Positions 16,975-26,406 of a stretch of DNA of 64,000 nt are shown here, piece by piece (positions within the stretch are counted from its first letter, which is position 1; the number at the start of each line of letters is the position of its first letter). The DNA is from Spongiibacteraceae bacterium. Lineage in GTDB: Bacteria > Pseudomonadota > Gammaproteobacteria > Pseudomonadales > Dasaniaceae. The stretch lies in the NCBI GenBank assembly GCA_028280715.1, contig JANQLG010000033.1, positions 186,001-250,000 of the forward strand, in the 5' to 3' direction. The notes below the pieces were generated by a model. That model saw only the letters and a program-made list of their open reading frames with translations. It was not told the origin of the DNA and ran no database searches. The translations under genes and the position numbers were made by a program.

Positions 16975-18126
16975 ATGAAGCCATTTAATCTTGGTTTAAT
17001 TGTGAACCCCATGGCTGGTATTGGTGGACCGTTGGCGTTAAAGGGTAGTGATGGTACGGCTATTGTGGAAAAAGCGCTTCACAGTGGTGCGGTACTCAGA
17101 GCTTCTAACCGGGCAGCTGAGGCGCTTAAACTGTTAACGACATTACACGACAATATTCTTGTTCATTGTTACAGCGGTTCAATGGGTGAAGATGCTGCTA
17201 TCCAGGCCAAATTACCTGTTCGGTTAATTGGAAAGTCTAGTACGCCGACAGCCGCTGAAGACACCATTAAGGCTGCTCAGTTGTTAAAAAAACAGCATGT
17301 AGATTTAATCTTATTTGCTGGCGGCGATGGAACGGCCAGGGATGTTTATACGGCTGTTGGCAATGACTTTCCCGTACTCGGTATACCTGCAGGTGTCAAA
17401 ATGCATTCTGGTGTTTATGCCGTTTCACCACAGGCCGCGGGGGAAATTGTTCTTCGTATGATTAAAGGGCAGCTTGTTGATATCGGATTGAATGAAGTGC
17501 GGGATATTGATGAAGAAGCTTTTCGTCAAGGACGAGTACGAGCCAAATATTTTGGAGAATTGCTAGTTCCACGCGAAGGTCGCTTTCTTCAACAAGTTAA
17601 ATCTTCAGGTAAAGAAGTTGAGGAGTTAGTTGTTCAGGACATTGGTGCAGATATTGTCGAATCTATGGATGATGAGGCGTTATATCTCATCGGACCAGGT
17701 ACTACACCCAGTGGCATCATGGATGAATTGGGGTTAGACAATACATTGCTGGGTATCGATGCGATAGCTGGTGGTAAACAAATAGGAAAAGACCTTAATG
17801 AAACACAAACCCTTGAATTACTGGAACACTATCCAATCGCTTATATTGTGATTACTGCCATTGGTGGACAGGGACATATTTTGGGTAGGGGAAACCAGCA
17901 GTTAAGCCCGGCCGTATTAAAAAAGGTGGGCTTGGATAATTTAATTCTTGTTGCTACAAAAACCAAATTGTCAGGGCTAGCTGGTCAGCCACTGTTAGTA
18001 GATAGCAATGATCCTGAACTGGATGAGGCCCTATCGGGCTACCACCAGGTAATCACAGGCTATCACGATACCGTACTTTATCCTGTTGGTTTGCATACGT
18101 TGGATAGTCAGAAGAGCGATACTTAA
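16975..18126 (+). CDS. ATP-NAD kinase family protein
   Basis: This group (COG3199-like) has the NAD/diacylglycerol kinase fold, and some members phosphorylate NAD or acetoin-type substrates. The 383-residue protein begins NLGLIVNPMAGIGGPLALKG, has the nucleotide-binding GGDGTARDV motif (about residues 118-126) and a Gly-rich C-terminal region (VITAIGGQGHILGRGNQQL). It is not the housekeeping NadK, which is shorter with a different C-terminus. Its stop overlaps the next gene (TAATG). The true substrate is uncertain. Confidence 0.87.
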   Translation: MKPFNLGLIVNPMAGIGGPLALKGSDGTAIVEKALHSGAVLRASNRAAEALKLLTTLHDNILVHCYSGSMGEDAAIQAKLPVRLIGKSSTPTAAEDTIKAAQLLKKQHVDLILFAGGDGTARDVYTAVGNDFPVLGIPAGVKMHSGVYAVSPQAAGEIVLRMIKGQLVDIGLNEVRDIDEEAFRQGRVRAKYFGELLVPREGRFLQQVKSSGKEVEELVVQDIGADIVESMDDEALYLIGPGTTPSGIMDELGLDNTLLGIDAIAGGKQIGKDLNETQTLELLEHYPIAYIVITAIGGQGHILGRGNQQLSPAVLKKVGLDNLILVATKTKLSGLAGQPLLVDSNDPELDEALSGYHQVITGYHDTVLYPVGLHTLDSQKSDT

Positions 18127-19046
18127 TGCAGCGTGTGATTGATGCCATTGCTAAAGGGCTAAACTCTGATAGTTCTTCATTGCGTGAAGAAGCAAAAAGA
18201 CTTTTTCACGGTCGTGGACAGTGTTTTTCTGATCTGGAATACATTAACGTTGATTGGTATGACCCCGTCATATTGATAACCTTGTACGCTGAACCGGATA
18301 ATCAGGCTTGGCAACAATTTGAGAGGGCTATGCACGATATTTTTCCTTTAACAGGCGGTACTATTGTGCAGCGCCGTTATCAAACCGGTTCTCCCTCAGA
18401 AATTATTTATGGTCAATTGCCAGATCAACCCATCGCGTTAGAACAAGGATTGAAATATAAACTCAGCTTGGCAAAAAAACAGAACATTGGCTTTTTTATT
18501 GATATGGAACCTGGAAGGGCCTGGGTGCAAGAGGTCGCTGCTAATAAACGAGTTTTAAATCTTTTTGCCTATACCTGTTCATTATCCGTTGCGGCAATTG
18601 CTGGTAGTGCTAAAACGGTGGTCAATCTTGATATGAGTCGTGCGGCATTAACGATCGGTAGAGAAAACCATCGGCTGAATGGTCATGATGAAAAACTCAA
18701 ACGTGATATTCAATTTTTACCCTACAACTTATTTCGCTCCTGGAAAAAGGTCATTCAAAAAGGCCCCTATGATTTAGTCATTATTGATCCGCCATCCAGA
18801 CAAAAGGGTAGTTTTGTTGCTGAGTCTGATTATGCCAGGGTAGTGCGACGCCTACCGCAGTTGATGCCTGAGGGAGGGGATATCTTGGCATGCTTGAATG
18901 CTCCGGAATTAGGCGACGATTTTTTACAGCGATGTTTTGAAAATGAATGTTCTCAGGCCAGTTTTATTGCGAGACTTGAAAATAGTCCCGATTTTCCAGA
19001 GATGGATCCGAAAAGGAATTTAAAACTGATGCACTATCAATTGTAA
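18126..19046 (+). CDS. Class I SAM-dependent methyltransferase (RlmI/RlmK-like)
   Basis: The 306-residue protein resembles the methyltransferase part of the 23S rRNA m7G2069/m5C enzymes (COG1092 group). Motif I is VLNLFAYTCSLSVAAIAG, where the acidic-plus-glycine loop is preserved as an aromatic/Thr variant. The motif for the SAM adenine is VVNLDMSRAAL, followed by GRENHRLNG. Motif IV is DLVIIDPPSRQKGSF (DPPS), as in RlmI/RlmK. The N-terminal about 100 residues correspond to the preceding fold without the THUMP domain. It likely methylates rRNA, but the target is unproved. Its ATG overlaps the kinase gene stop. Confidence 0.87.
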   Translation: MQRVIDAIAKGLNSDSSSLREEAKRLFHGRGQCFSDLEYINVDWYDPVILITLYAEPDNQAWQQFERAMHDIFPLTGGTIVQRRYQTGSPSEIIYGQLPDQPIALEQGLKYKLSLAKKQNIGFFIDMEPGRAWVQEVAANKRVLNLFAYTCSLSVAAIAGSAKTVVNLDMSRAALTIGRENHRLNGHDEKLKRDIQFLPYNLFRSWKKVIQKGPYDLVIIDPPSRQKGSFVAESDYARVVRRLPQLMPEGGDILACLNAPELGDDFLQRCFENECSQASFIARLENSPDFPEMDPKRNLKLMHYQL

Positions 19047-19157
19047 TTGTTAATTTGATCACTCTTTGAACATACGCAGCTCGTTAATATTGAGATTCAA
19101 TGTGCGGCGCTTAGCTACTACTCTGCTTGCCAATCTGCCTGTAAAGAGGATCATAGA

Positions 19158-19514
19158 ATGCCTTATATCATTCATCACCATAAAGGTGCTCCAGCTCGCC
19201 ATTATTTGCTCGAAGGCGAATTAAGGATTGGGCGTGGTGATAGCAATCAAATTCAGGTTGATGATCCTACGGTCAGTAGCGATCATGCAGTCATTGAAGC
19301 TATTCCTGGCGGTAGTTATAAAATCCGTGATCTGGAAAGTACCAACGGCATCTTATTTAAAGGCGAAAAGGTGAGTGAACATATCTTTAATGAGGATGAT
19401 TTTGTCGTGCTCGGCATGCAAAATTTTCAGTTTGTAGCTGAGGTCGAAAATACTACTGAAACGACAGCAAAAATTAAAAAGTCCTGGATTCCTGGTGTAT
19501 TTTTTACTCGTTAA
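19158..19514 (+). CDS. FHA domain protein
   Basis: FHA domains recognise phosphothreonine peptides. The single 118-residue product is essentially one FHA domain: RIGRGDSNQIQVDDPTVSS (residues 22-40, with the Gly-Arg-Gly loop), SDHAVIEA, and the terminal strand pair IRDLESTNGILFKGEKV with the conserved TNG. No kinase or other domain is fused and no Ser/Thr kinase or type VI secretion gene lies nearby, so its ligand is unknown. A basic, aromatic tail (IKKSWIPGVFFTR) follows the domain. Confidence 0.88.
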   Translation: MPYIIHHHKGAPARHYLLEGELRIGRGDSNQIQVDDPTVSSDHAVIEAIPGGSYKIRDLESTNGILFKGEKVSEHIFNEDDFVVLGMQNFQFVAEVENTTETTAKIKKSWIPGVFFTR

Positions 19515-19523
19515 TTGATTTGC

Positions 19524-19979
19524 CTAAGCTTGCGCCTGTTCTAACAGGTAGCTTACACATTGCCGGATCATAATTGACGACTTGCTGTTGACTGCCTTTC
19601 TGAGCTGGGCGATGTTGGTTTGGGTATGTTCAAGTACTGAGGGCGGCAGGTCGTCACTCGTAGTATTCATAACAGGGTCACCAAAATTAAACTCGGTACG
19701 CGAGGAGAGTAATAGTAAGCCCTTTTCCGTTAATACTGTTTGATCAAGCGCTTCCTGTTTAATGGGGGCATCAAATTTCAGATAACCGTGTTCACCCAGC
19801 CAAACCATAGTACTAAAGCCCGATAGAAATCGTTCACTGTGTAGACCAAACTCATCGGGCTGATCGGGACCACAGATATCTTCCACATATAAAATAGTTT
19901 TACGTGGAAAGTTGCTGTACAACCGCAAAAAGATGTAGGCCACATCTTTGTAAAAATCATCAATATGAATATCAGTCAT
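19524..19979 (-). CDS. Hypothetical protein cotranscribed with alaA
   Basis: No family recognised. The 151-residue protein could contain a winged-helix-like region: FYKDVAYIFLRLYSNFP, then a helix with FLSGFSTMVWLGEHGYLKFD and the wing-like ALDQTVLTEKGLLLLSS. The last 40 residues look helical. The ATG lies 14 bases beyond the alaA stop on the same strand, so it is the second gene of an alaA operon. A regulatory or dimerisation role is a guess from the fold only. Confidence 0.65.
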   Translation of the reverse strand: MTDIHIDDFYKDVAYIFLRLYSNFPRKTILYVEDICGPDQPDEFGLHSERFLSGFSTMVWLGEHGYLKFDAPIKQEALDQTVLTEKGLLLLSSRTEFNFGDPVMNTTSDDLPPSVLEHTQTNIAQLRKAVNSKSSIMIRQCVSYLLEQAQA

Positions 19980-19993
19980 GGTGTTAAAACGGC

Positions 19994-21208
19994 TTAATAA
20001 CGATCGAGAAATGCAGCGAAGCGCTCAAGAGCATGGCTGAGATCATCTTCACGAGGAAGAAAAACGACGCGTAAATGATCGGGGTCTGGCCAGTTAAAGG
20101 CTGTTCCCTGCACCAGAAGGATTTTTTCCTGGCGCAAGAAGTCGAGCACCAGCTGTTCATCATTTTCGATTGAGAATTTCTTCGCATCCAGTTTAGGAAA
20201 CATGTAGATCGCGCCCTTGGGTTGTTTACAGCTAACGCCGGGGATGGCATTTAGCATGTCGTGTGCCAGGTTACGCTGATCTAACAATCTACCACCAGGT
20301 AGGACAAGATCATTGATGCTTTGATAGCCTCCCAAACAGGTTTGAATAGCGTGTTGGGCAGGAACGTTGGCGCATAAACGCATGGATGCCAGAATTTCGA
20401 GACCTTCAATATAATCTCTGGCGCGATGCTTGGCACCTGATAACATCATCCAGCCGCTGCGAAAACCGGCCAGACGGTAAGCCTTTGATAAGCCGTTAAA
20501 GGTAACGCACAGGGCGTCTTCAGCTAATGTACAAAGCGGGATGTGTGTAGCCTGATCGTAGAGGATTTTGTCGTAAATTTCGTCGGCAAGGATAACGAGA
20601 TTGTGTTCTTCTGCCAGTTTTACAATATCTTGCAGTAACTCCCTCGAATAAACCGCACCAGTCGGGTTGTTAGGATTAATCACTACGATGGCTTTTGTAT
20701 TCGCGTTAATCTTGGAGCGGATGTCATCCAGGTCAGGGTACCAATCTGCCTCTTCATCACAGAGATAGTGCACGGGTGTGGCGCCTGAAAGCGATACAGC
20801 GGCTGTCCACAGAGGATAATCTGGGGCTGGTATTAAGACCTCATCACCATTATTCAGCAACGCTTGCATCGATATGGTAATCAGCTCACTCACGCCATTG
20901 CCCAAATAAATATCGTCGATTTCAACTGAAAGCAGACCGCGTTGCTGATAGTGCTGCATTACCGCCTTGCGAGCGGAATACAACCCTTTGGACTCACAGT
21001 AGCCCTGGCTATCAGGTAGCATTTTGATGACGTCCTGAATAATTTCATCAGGTGCATCAAAACCGAAAGGGGCGGGGTTACCAATATTGAGCTTCAGGAT
21101 ACGGTGGCCTTCTTCTTCCAACTGGTGCGCTTCAGCCAATACTGGCCCACGAATGTCATAGCAGACATCAGCCAATTTATCGGATTTGGTAAATAGAGGC
21201 TTGGTCAC
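19994..21208 (-). CDS. alaA: Glutamate-pyruvate aminotransferase AlaA
   Basis: AlaA transfers the amino group of glutamate to pyruvate, making alanine. The 404-residue product matches E. coli AlaA closely: VCYDIRGPVLAEAHQLEEEG, LKLNIGNPAPFGFDAPDEI and the PLP lysine in NGLSKAYRLAGFRSGW. The frame is open to 21253, but E. coli AlaA has only a short N-terminus. GTG at 21208 is preceded by AGGA with 6-7 bases spacing, so I chose it over 21253. A hypothetical gene follows 14 bases downstream. A divergent gap of 145 bases separates it from msrB. Confidence 0.95.
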   Translation of the reverse strand: MTKPLFTKSDKLADVCYDIRGPVLAEAHQLEEEGHRILKLNIGNPAPFGFDAPDEIIQDVIKMLPDSQGYCESKGLYSARKAVMQHYQQRGLLSVEIDDIYLGNGVSELITISMQALLNNGDEVLIPAPDYPLWTAAVSLSGATPVHYLCDEEADWYPDLDDIRSKINANTKAIVVINPNNPTGAVYSRELLQDIVKLAEEHNLVILADEIYDKILYDQATHIPLCTLAEDALCVTFNGLSKAYRLAGFRSGWMMLSGAKHRARDYIEGLEILASMRLCANVPAQHAIQTCLGGYQSINDLVLPGGRLLDQRNLAHDMLNAIPGVSCKQPKGAIYMFPKLDAKKFSIENDEQLVLDFLRQEKILLVQGTAFNWPDPDHLRVVFLPREDDLSHALERFAAFLDRY

Positions 21209-21353
21209 AAAGTATCCTGTACGAGTAATGGTGAGTGTTATGCGGTTAAGCACATCTAACCGGTTATATTGAGCAGGCGCTAGTTTATGTAAAAATAGCG
21301 TTCTGTGCTATTTAAAATAAGGCAGTAATTAACTACAGAAACAGGTGGATATC

Positions 21354-21746
21354 ATGTCGGAAATCAGCAAATCGGAAGAACAGTGGCAAGCCGAGCTTAC
21401 CGCAGAGGAATATCGAATTTGCCGTCAAAAGGGAACCGAAAGGGCTTTTACTGGATGTTACTGGGACTGTAAGGACGAAGGAGTTTATCGCTGCACCTGC
21501 TGTTCTGAACCGCTTTTTAAATCAACGACCAAATATGACTCAGGCTCTGGTTGGCCAAGTTTTTATCAGCCGCTTAATGGTGAAGTGATCGCGGAGGAAA
21601 GAGATGACAGCCATGGAATGATTAGGGTAGAAGTGATGTGCAAACGCTGTGGATCACATTTGGGGCATGTATTTAATGATGGTCCGAACCCCACAGGACT
21701 GCGATACTGTATTAATTCTGCTTCTTTAAAACTGGATAAGGTTTAG
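21354..21746 (+). CDS. msrB: Peptide-methionine (R)-S-oxide reductase MsrB
   Basis: MsrB reduces methionine-R-sulfoxide in proteins. Motifs present: zinc-binding Cys pairs CTCCSEPLF and [10 protein letters not shown], the WPSFYQPL segment, and the catalytic Cys in [11 protein letters not shown]. The usual recycling Cys of GCGWPSF is Ser here (GSGWPSF), so the disulfide may form with another Cys or with thioredoxin directly. GTG 21345 is in frame, but AGG at 21343-21345 spaced 8 bases before ATG 21354 makes the latter more likely. Length (130 residues) is normal. Confidence 0.94.
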   Translation: MSEISKSEEQWQAELTAEEYRICRQKGTERAFTGCYWDCKDEGVYRCTCCSEPLFKSTTKYDSGSGWPSFYQPLNGEVIAEERDDSHGMIRVEVMCKRCGSHLGHVFNDGPNPTGLRYCINSASLKLDKV

Positions 21747-21784
21747 CTGATTAGATAAGGCTTAAGTGCAAAACGAGAACTGCT

Positions 21785-22558
21785 TTAATCGTAGATGGCC
21801 TTTTTCTTCCAGGAATCATCGGGTTTATTTAGCTCATCCCATTCTTCGTCAGCTTCCTTACGGCGCTGCTTGGATGCTTTATCCTGAACATCTAGCTCTT
21901 GTTCAAGCGATGCGATCCGTTCATTAAATTCATTGATGTGGTTTGAATACGAGCCATCGCCATTTAATTCGCTCATTTTGGTAACAGCATTTTTCATATG
22001 GTGTAATGCCAGCTTTTCCTTATTTTCTTTAAACGCTTCATTGATAGCACTTACCAAACCGTCAATGGTGGTTTGCGCCATCAGGCGTTTGACCTGCTTG
22101 CTATAGGCTACTGCTTCAGCATTAGAGATACTTTTAGCTGTGACTAACTTGGCGATAAAAGAGTGCAGGGTGGTCAGTAGTTTCTGTACTTCTCGAATTT
22201 GCTGCTGATTGGAAAGCGATACCCGCGGGTTGTTACTAGAACTGTTTTTCTGCTGTTCGATCCTTTCGGCATAAACAGCTTGGAACTTCTTATATTCACT
22301 GCTATTTGGCCGTAGCTGTCCCAATTGTTGGTAGACATCTAACAGGCATTTACAAACCAGTAGTTGCAGATCACGACCTAGAAAACCGTCCGGGAAGCCT
22401 TCCAGCAGATGTTGAAAGTTACGCGCTCTGGCTAATAATGAACTTTCCAGCAGTCTCTTTTCCTGCTTATTCTTTTCAATGCTTTGCATGATCACGGCAA
22501 AGCTGACCAAGATGAAGAGTCCGGCGGCGATTAAAGCGACAATAACTGAGGTGGACAT
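21785..22558 (-). CDS. Membrane-anchored coiled-coil hypothetical protein
   Basis: The 257-residue protein has one N-terminal transmembrane helix (residues 5-24, VIVALIAAGLFILVSFAVIM) followed by a cytoplasmic helical domain: an Arg/Leu-rich segment (LLESSLLARARNFQHLLEG), a region around residues 120-185, and a terminal charged coiled coil (IASLEQELDVQDKASKQRRK). I do not recognise a named family. It stands alone upstream of the tRNA pair and is convergent with msrB. Probably an inner-membrane scaffold or regulator; function unknown. Confidence 0.7.
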   Translation of the reverse strand: MSTSVIVALIAAGLFILVSFAVIMQSIEKNKQEKRLLESSLLARARNFQHLLEGFPDGFLGRDLQLLVCKCLLDVYQQLGQLRPNSSEYKKFQAVYAERIEQQKNSSSNNPRVSLSNQQQIREVQKLLTTLHSFIAKLVTAKSISNAEAVAYSKQVKRLMAQTTIDGLVSAINEAFKENKEKLALHHMKNAVTKMSELNGDGSYSNHINEFNERIASLEQELDVQDKASKQRRKEADEEWDELNKPDDSWKKKAIYD

Positions 22559-22715
22559 ATAGTTCCTGCTAGTGATTTAAATAACCATCGGGATCAATCT
22601 ATCAGTAGTATCCCCCGATCTCTACAGTCTAGCTCTTTTTGATGAGTTTTTAAGCGCTTTTTTTATAAAAAATACTGTTAAATCCAAAACTTAACTCTTT
22701 TTTTAATCTTTAGGG

Positions 22716-22744
22716 TTGACGGCGACCAATAACACTCTTATTAT
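22716..22744 (+). promoter_or_regulatory. Strong sigma-70 promoter for the tRNA-Glu/tRNA-Gly unit
   Basis: TTGACG (22716-22721), a 17-base spacer and TATTAT (22739-22744) lie 39 bases ahead of tRNA-Glu. A GC-rich discriminator (GCGCGCC) follows. GC-rich discriminators are known to be typical of stable-RNA promoters under stringent control. The match is seen directly and the regulation is inferred. Confidence 0.8.
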
Positions 22745-22782
22745 GCGCGCCACTTCAACGGAGACCGTCGAAGACCCTCAGC

Positions 22783-22858
22783 GTCCCCTTCGTCTAGAGG
22801 CCTAGGACACCGCCCTTTCACGGCGGTAACAGGGGTTCGAACCCCCTAGGGGACGCCA
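22783..22858 (+). tRNA. tRNA-Glu (anticodon TTC)
   Basis: A 76-base cloverleaf. The acceptor stem GTCCCC pairs with GGGGAC before G-CCA. The anticodon stem CCGCC/GGCGG encloses CTTTCAC, giving anticodon TTC. The T arm is GGGG-TTCGAAC-CCCC (T loop TTCGAAC). CCA is encoded. It lies 39 bases after a strong promoter. Confidence 0.97.
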
Positions 22859-22916
22859 TTTTCTTTCTTGTCAGCTGACAGCAGCTTTGTTTAGCTAGGA
22901 CAGCTGGCGAGGCTAA

Positions 22917-22992
22917 GCGGGAATAGCTCAGTTGGTAGAGCGCAACCTTGCCAAGGTTGAGGTCGCCGGTTCGAACCCGGTTTCCCGCTCCA
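22917..22992 (+). tRNA. tRNA-Gly (anticodon GCC)
   Basis: A 76-base cloverleaf. The acceptor stem GCGGGAA pairs with TTCCCGC, followed by T-CCA. The anticodon stem CAACC/GGTTG encloses TTGCCAA, so the anticodon is GCC. The D loop AGTTGGTAGA and T loop TTCGAAC are canonical. It follows tRNA-Glu by 58 bases and is probably from the same transcript. Confidence 0.97.
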
Positions 22993-23061
22993 AACCTTCC
23001 CTTCTAGAATTGGCAATTTTGAATGGCTATTCAGCCCATATATGTTTCAGATAAAGCCTAA

Positions 23062-23448
23062 TTAATGAAGTTTAAATACTTGGGCTTTAGCGGTGGTGTA
23101 ATCCAGGCCTCTGTCATATAGCAGTTCATCCAGTTGCTGATATAGATCGATTTCTTCGTCACCCATGTAATGCAGGCAGTCGCCCCCAAAATACCATAAC
23201 AAATCCCGGTTAATTGCAGGTGTGATATGGGGATACTGGGAGATGATTTGGGTCAGAATGTGTTGCCCCTGCTGGTTATAGGTGTCATCAATCTTTGTAG
23301 CAGCAGTTAAGCACTTCAGGGTGTCGATGAAATCGCAATCAACATCGCTGGCTTCATCCGAGCAAAAGGGTAACTGCGTCAAACAGTGTTGATACAGTAC
23401 GTTTAACAGTGATTGGTGGTAATCAAAATAGTTATTCGAAGTACTCAT
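23062..23448 (-). CDS. PA2817-like protein
   Basis: The 128-residue protein resembles small Pseudomonas-type proteins of the PA2817 family, with the conserved core LLWYFGGDCLHYMGDEEIDL near residues 84-103. It is soluble and mostly helical, with no known activity. In pseudomonads such a gene also lies close to an ABC-2 transporter, as it does here (divergent from the ABC operon at 23627). The family assignment is from recollection of sequence similarity, so moderate confidence. Confidence 0.72.
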   Translation of the reverse strand: MSTSNNYFDYHQSLLNVLYQHCLTQLPFCSDEASDVDCDFIDTLKCLTAATKIDDTYNQQGQHILTQIISQYPHITPAINRDLLWYFGGDCLHYMGDEEIDLYQQLDELLYDRGLDYTTAKAQVFKLH

Positions 23449-23626
23449 GAGTAAAAACGGCTAGCCTTGATCCTTTTATTGATGCCGCACATTATCAAGC
23501 ATAGCCTCATTGGTCTTCAACCATGTTATTATCGCTGGTTTGCTACCGACGATTGGCATGCAGCCACCTGCTATGTATCTTGATAAAAGCCACATTGATA
23601 GAAGACAGTAGAACGCATTTCAGAAT

Positions 23627-24565
23627 ATGACCACCGCATTATCAATAAAGCAGCTGAGAAAAGTTTATAAAAATGGTTTAGAGGCCCTAAAGGGGATTGA
23701 TCTCGAAGTTAAGGAGGGCGATTTTTTTGCGTTACTTGGCCCAAATGGCGCAGGAAAATCTACCACTATCGGGGTTATTTGCTCTTTAGTCACAAAAACG
23801 GCCGGCAAAATTGAAATCTTTGGTCAAGATATTGATACATCTTTTTCATTAGCGAAAAAAGAATTAGGTGTTGTTCCGCAAGAATTTAATTTCCCTTACT
23901 TTGAAAAACCGATGGATATTTTGGTGAATCAGGCTGGTTATTACGGTTTACCTAAAAGTATCGCCAGCGGGAGAGCAGAAAAACTACTGAAATCTCTCGG
24001 CCTATGGGATAAACGTGCTGAGCAGGCCAGAAATCTTTCCGGTGGTATGAAACGGCGATTAATGATTGCCAGAGCACTGGTGCATGAACCGCGCCTTTTA
24101 ATCCTGGATGAGCCAACCGCGGGTGTTGATATCGAAATGCGCCGCTCGATGTGGTCATTTTTACGTGAACTTAACGCACAGGGTACGACAATTATTCTAA
24201 CTACGCATTACTTGGAAGAAGCAGAAAGCTTGTGTCGAAATATTGCCATCATTGATCATGGCGTTATTGCGGAACATTCCAGTATGAAAGAATTACTTTC
24301 CCAGTTACATAAAGAAGTACTGATACTGGATTTAGAAGAGTCATTGGAGAAGGCACCTGAACTTGATGGATTCAAAGTCATCTTGTCCGGTGAGCATTCT
24401 TTGGAAGTAGAAATTGAAAAAGGGCAGAGCATTAACCAGTTATTTGAGCTTTTATCCGCGCAAAATCTCCATGTGAGTAGTATGCGCAATAAAGCAAATC
24501 GTTTAGAAGAACTATTTGTAAATCTGGTAGCCAATAATTTGCCAGATAAGTCTGCAACTAATTAA
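23627..24565 (+). CDS. ABC transporter ATP-binding protein (YadG-like)
   Basis: This ATPase energises an ABC-2 exporter. Walker A is GPNGAGKST (about residues 38-46), the Q-loop is VVPQEFNF, the signature is LSGGMKRRL (about 138-146), Walker B is LLILDEPTAGVD and the H-loop is TTHYLEEAE. The N-terminal KNGLEALKGIDLEVKEGDF is typical of the YadG/CcmA group. The 312-residue length includes a C-terminal extension of about 85 residues. The permease gene starts 35 bases downstream. The transported substrate is unknown; cell-envelope export is the usual guess. Confidence 0.94.
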   Translation: MTTALSIKQLRKVYKNGLEALKGIDLEVKEGDFFALLGPNGAGKSTTIGVICSLVTKTAGKIEIFGQDIDTSFSLAKKELGVVPQEFNFPYFEKPMDILVNQAGYYGLPKSIASGRAEKLLKSLGLWDKRAEQARNLSGGMKRRLMIARALVHEPRLLILDEPTAGVDIEMRRSMWSFLRELNAQGTTIILTTHYLEEAESLCRNIAIIDHGVIAEHSSMKELLSQLHKEVLILDLEESLEKAPELDGFKVILSGEHSLEVEIEKGQSINQLFELLSAQNLHVSSMRNKANRLEELFVNLVANNLPDKSATN

Positions 24566-24600
24566 TAAGCAATGATTCTTAAACATTACTAGGGTTATTC

Positions 24601-25374
24601 ATGGATTTCAGAGAGCAGCTGATTGCTTTTATCACAATAGTACGTAAAGAAATCAAACGTGTTTTACGTATTTGGACGCAGTCATTAGTACCACCTGTTA
24701 TTACTATTACGCTCTATTTTATTATTTTTGGCAGTTTAATCGGGCGACGTATTGGTACCATGTCTGGTGTTAGCTATATGGAGTTTGTGGTGCCCGGTCT
24801 TATCATGATGGCAGTGATTACTAATTCCTTTACTAACGTGGTGTCATCATTTTTTGGCGCCAAATTTCAGCGTTTTGTTGAAGAGATGCTGGTATCACCA
24901 ACGCCAAATTATGTGATTTTGCTTGGCTTTGCCATGGGCGGTGTTTTCCGCGGTCTGGTAGTTGGGTTAATTGTCACCATAGTTGCATTATTTTTTACTG
25001 ATTTGCAGGTGCATAGTGTGTCGATAACGATAGCGATTGTGGTGATGACATCAGTGTTTTTTTCCATGGCAGGATTTATCAATGCAGTTTATGCGAGAAC
25101 CTTTGATGATATTTCTATTATTCCAACTTTTGTTCTGACGCCATTGATTTATTTAGGTGGTGTATTTTATTCGACGGATATGCTGCCTGAATTTTGGAGT
25201 ACTTTGTCTCAGTTTAATCCTATTCTTTATATTGTTAATGCCTTCCGTTATGGGCTTTTAGGTATTACTGATGTTAGCGTGGGGTTGTCGTTTGCGATGG
25301 TGACATTGTTTATTGTTATAACATTTATTTTTAGTCTGCGTGCGCTAAGTTCAGCCAATCGCTTGCGGAGTTAA
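24601..25374 (+). CDS. ABC-2 type transporter permease (YadH-like)
   Basis: The 257-residue protein has six hydrophobic segments in the ABC-2 pattern, beginning with an amphipathic N-terminal helix (TIVRKEIKRVLRIWTQSLVPP) and including the conserved loop YLGGVFYSTDMLPEFWSTLSQ before the last helices. It is paired with the ATPase at 23627-24565. queF follows with its ATG one base after this stop. A single-subunit permease of this size forms a homodimer. Substrate unknown. Confidence 0.93.
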   Translation: MDFREQLIAFITIVRKEIKRVLRIWTQSLVPPVITITLYFIIFGSLIGRRIGTMSGVSYMEFVVPGLIMMAVITNSFTNVVSSFFGAKFQRFVEEMLVSPTPNYVILLGFAMGGVFRGLVVGLIVTIVALFFTDLQVHSVSITIAIVVMTSVFFSMAGFINAVYARTFDDISIIPTFVLTPLIYLGGVFYSTDMLPEFWSTLSQFNPILYIVNAFRYGLLGITDVSVGLSFAMVTLFIVITFIFSLRALSSANRLRS

Positions 25375-25375
25375 T

Positions 25376-26206
25376 ATGAGTTCAGAGGAAAATTACCATG
25401 AATTACCGCTAGGTAAAGCGGTAAATTACAACGATCAATATGATCCTGATTTGTTGTGCGCTATTCCTCGCAACCTTTCCAGAGAGAAGTTGGGGTTAAA
25501 CTCAGAAGCTCTTCCTTTTTATGGGGCCGATATTTGGAATGCCTACGAATTGTCATGGCTGGATGCTAGAGGTAAGCCAGTGGTAATGCTGAGTGAGTTT
25601 TTTATTCCCTGCGATTCCGAAGCTATTGTTGAATCCAAATCCTTTAAGCTCTATATCAATTCCTTTAATCAAACCCGATTTATCAGCCAGGAAGCTGTGC
25701 AAGATGTGTTGAAAAAGGATCTATCCAAAATCACTGGAGCTCATATTGAAGTAAAGCTGAAAACAGTTGATGATGAGCTGGCTCTCACTGTTCCACAGGG
25801 AATATGCTTGGATGAACTGGAAATAGATATTAGTCGTTATCAAGTTGATGCTTCAATTTTGGAAGTCACTGAAAACTCGGCTCCTATTCAGGAACAACTT
25901 TACAGTCATCTGTTACGTTCACTTTGCCCTGTGACAGGTCAGCCAGACTGGGCTACTATTCTGATTACCTATGAAGGTAAGCCCATTAGTCATGAAAGTC
26001 TGTTACGTTATTTGATTGGCTACCGATTGCATCAGGACTTTCATGAACAGTGTGTAGAAAGAGTTTATTGCGATATTATGCGTCATTGCAGACCAGGCAA
26101 ACTCTGCGTTGAAGCGAGATACCTGCGCCGCGGTGGCTTGGATATCAATCCAGTGCGCAGTAATTATGATAATAAATATGAAAATGTGCGGCTGAGCCGA
26201 CAATAA
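25376..26206 (+). CDS. queF: NADPH-dependent 7-cyano-7-deazaguanine reductase QueF
   Basis: QueF reduces preQ0 to preQ1 in queuosine biosynthesis. The 276-residue protein is of the long (E. coli YqcD) class with two tandem T-fold halves. The catalytic Cys184 and Asp191 are in LCPVTGQPDWATI. The NADPH/substrate region HESLLRYLIGYRLHQDFHEQ is also intact. The gene follows the ABC permease by one base, an unexpected neighbour for queuosine synthesis, and the stop lies 200 bases before the next gene. Confidence 0.96.
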   Translation: MSSEENYHELPLGKAVNYNDQYDPDLLCAIPRNLSREKLGLNSEALPFYGADIWNAYELSWLDARGKPVVMLSEFFIPCDSEAIVESKSFKLYINSFNQTRFISQEAVQDVLKKDLSKITGAHIEVKLKTVDDELALTVPQGICLDELEIDISRYQVDASILEVTENSAPIQEQLYSHLLRSLCPVTGQPDWATILITYEGKPISHESLLRYLIGYRLHQDFHEQCVERVYCDIMRHCRPGKLCVEARYLRRGGLDINPVRSNYDNKYENVRLSRQ

Positions 26207-26406
26207 AGCGTTAAAAAAACAATAAAAAGTACAGGTTTTCGACTAAATTGTTCATAAAACGACCGATATTGGTTCGCGCTATGGCTATAGATGTACCATA
26301 CTCCTGTTTTACAAACTGCTATATTTTCAGAAGGTTAGCTCATTTTGTTAAGTTTTAATCAACAATATGGCTGCGTAGGCGCAGTTTATTAGGGTGGAAA
26401 AACTGC

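Noticed and set aside
22783-22992. tRNA genes as an integration site of a mobile element
   Set aside because: No integrase gene and no repeated tRNA 3' end were noticed near the tRNAs, and the flanks are ordinary genes.
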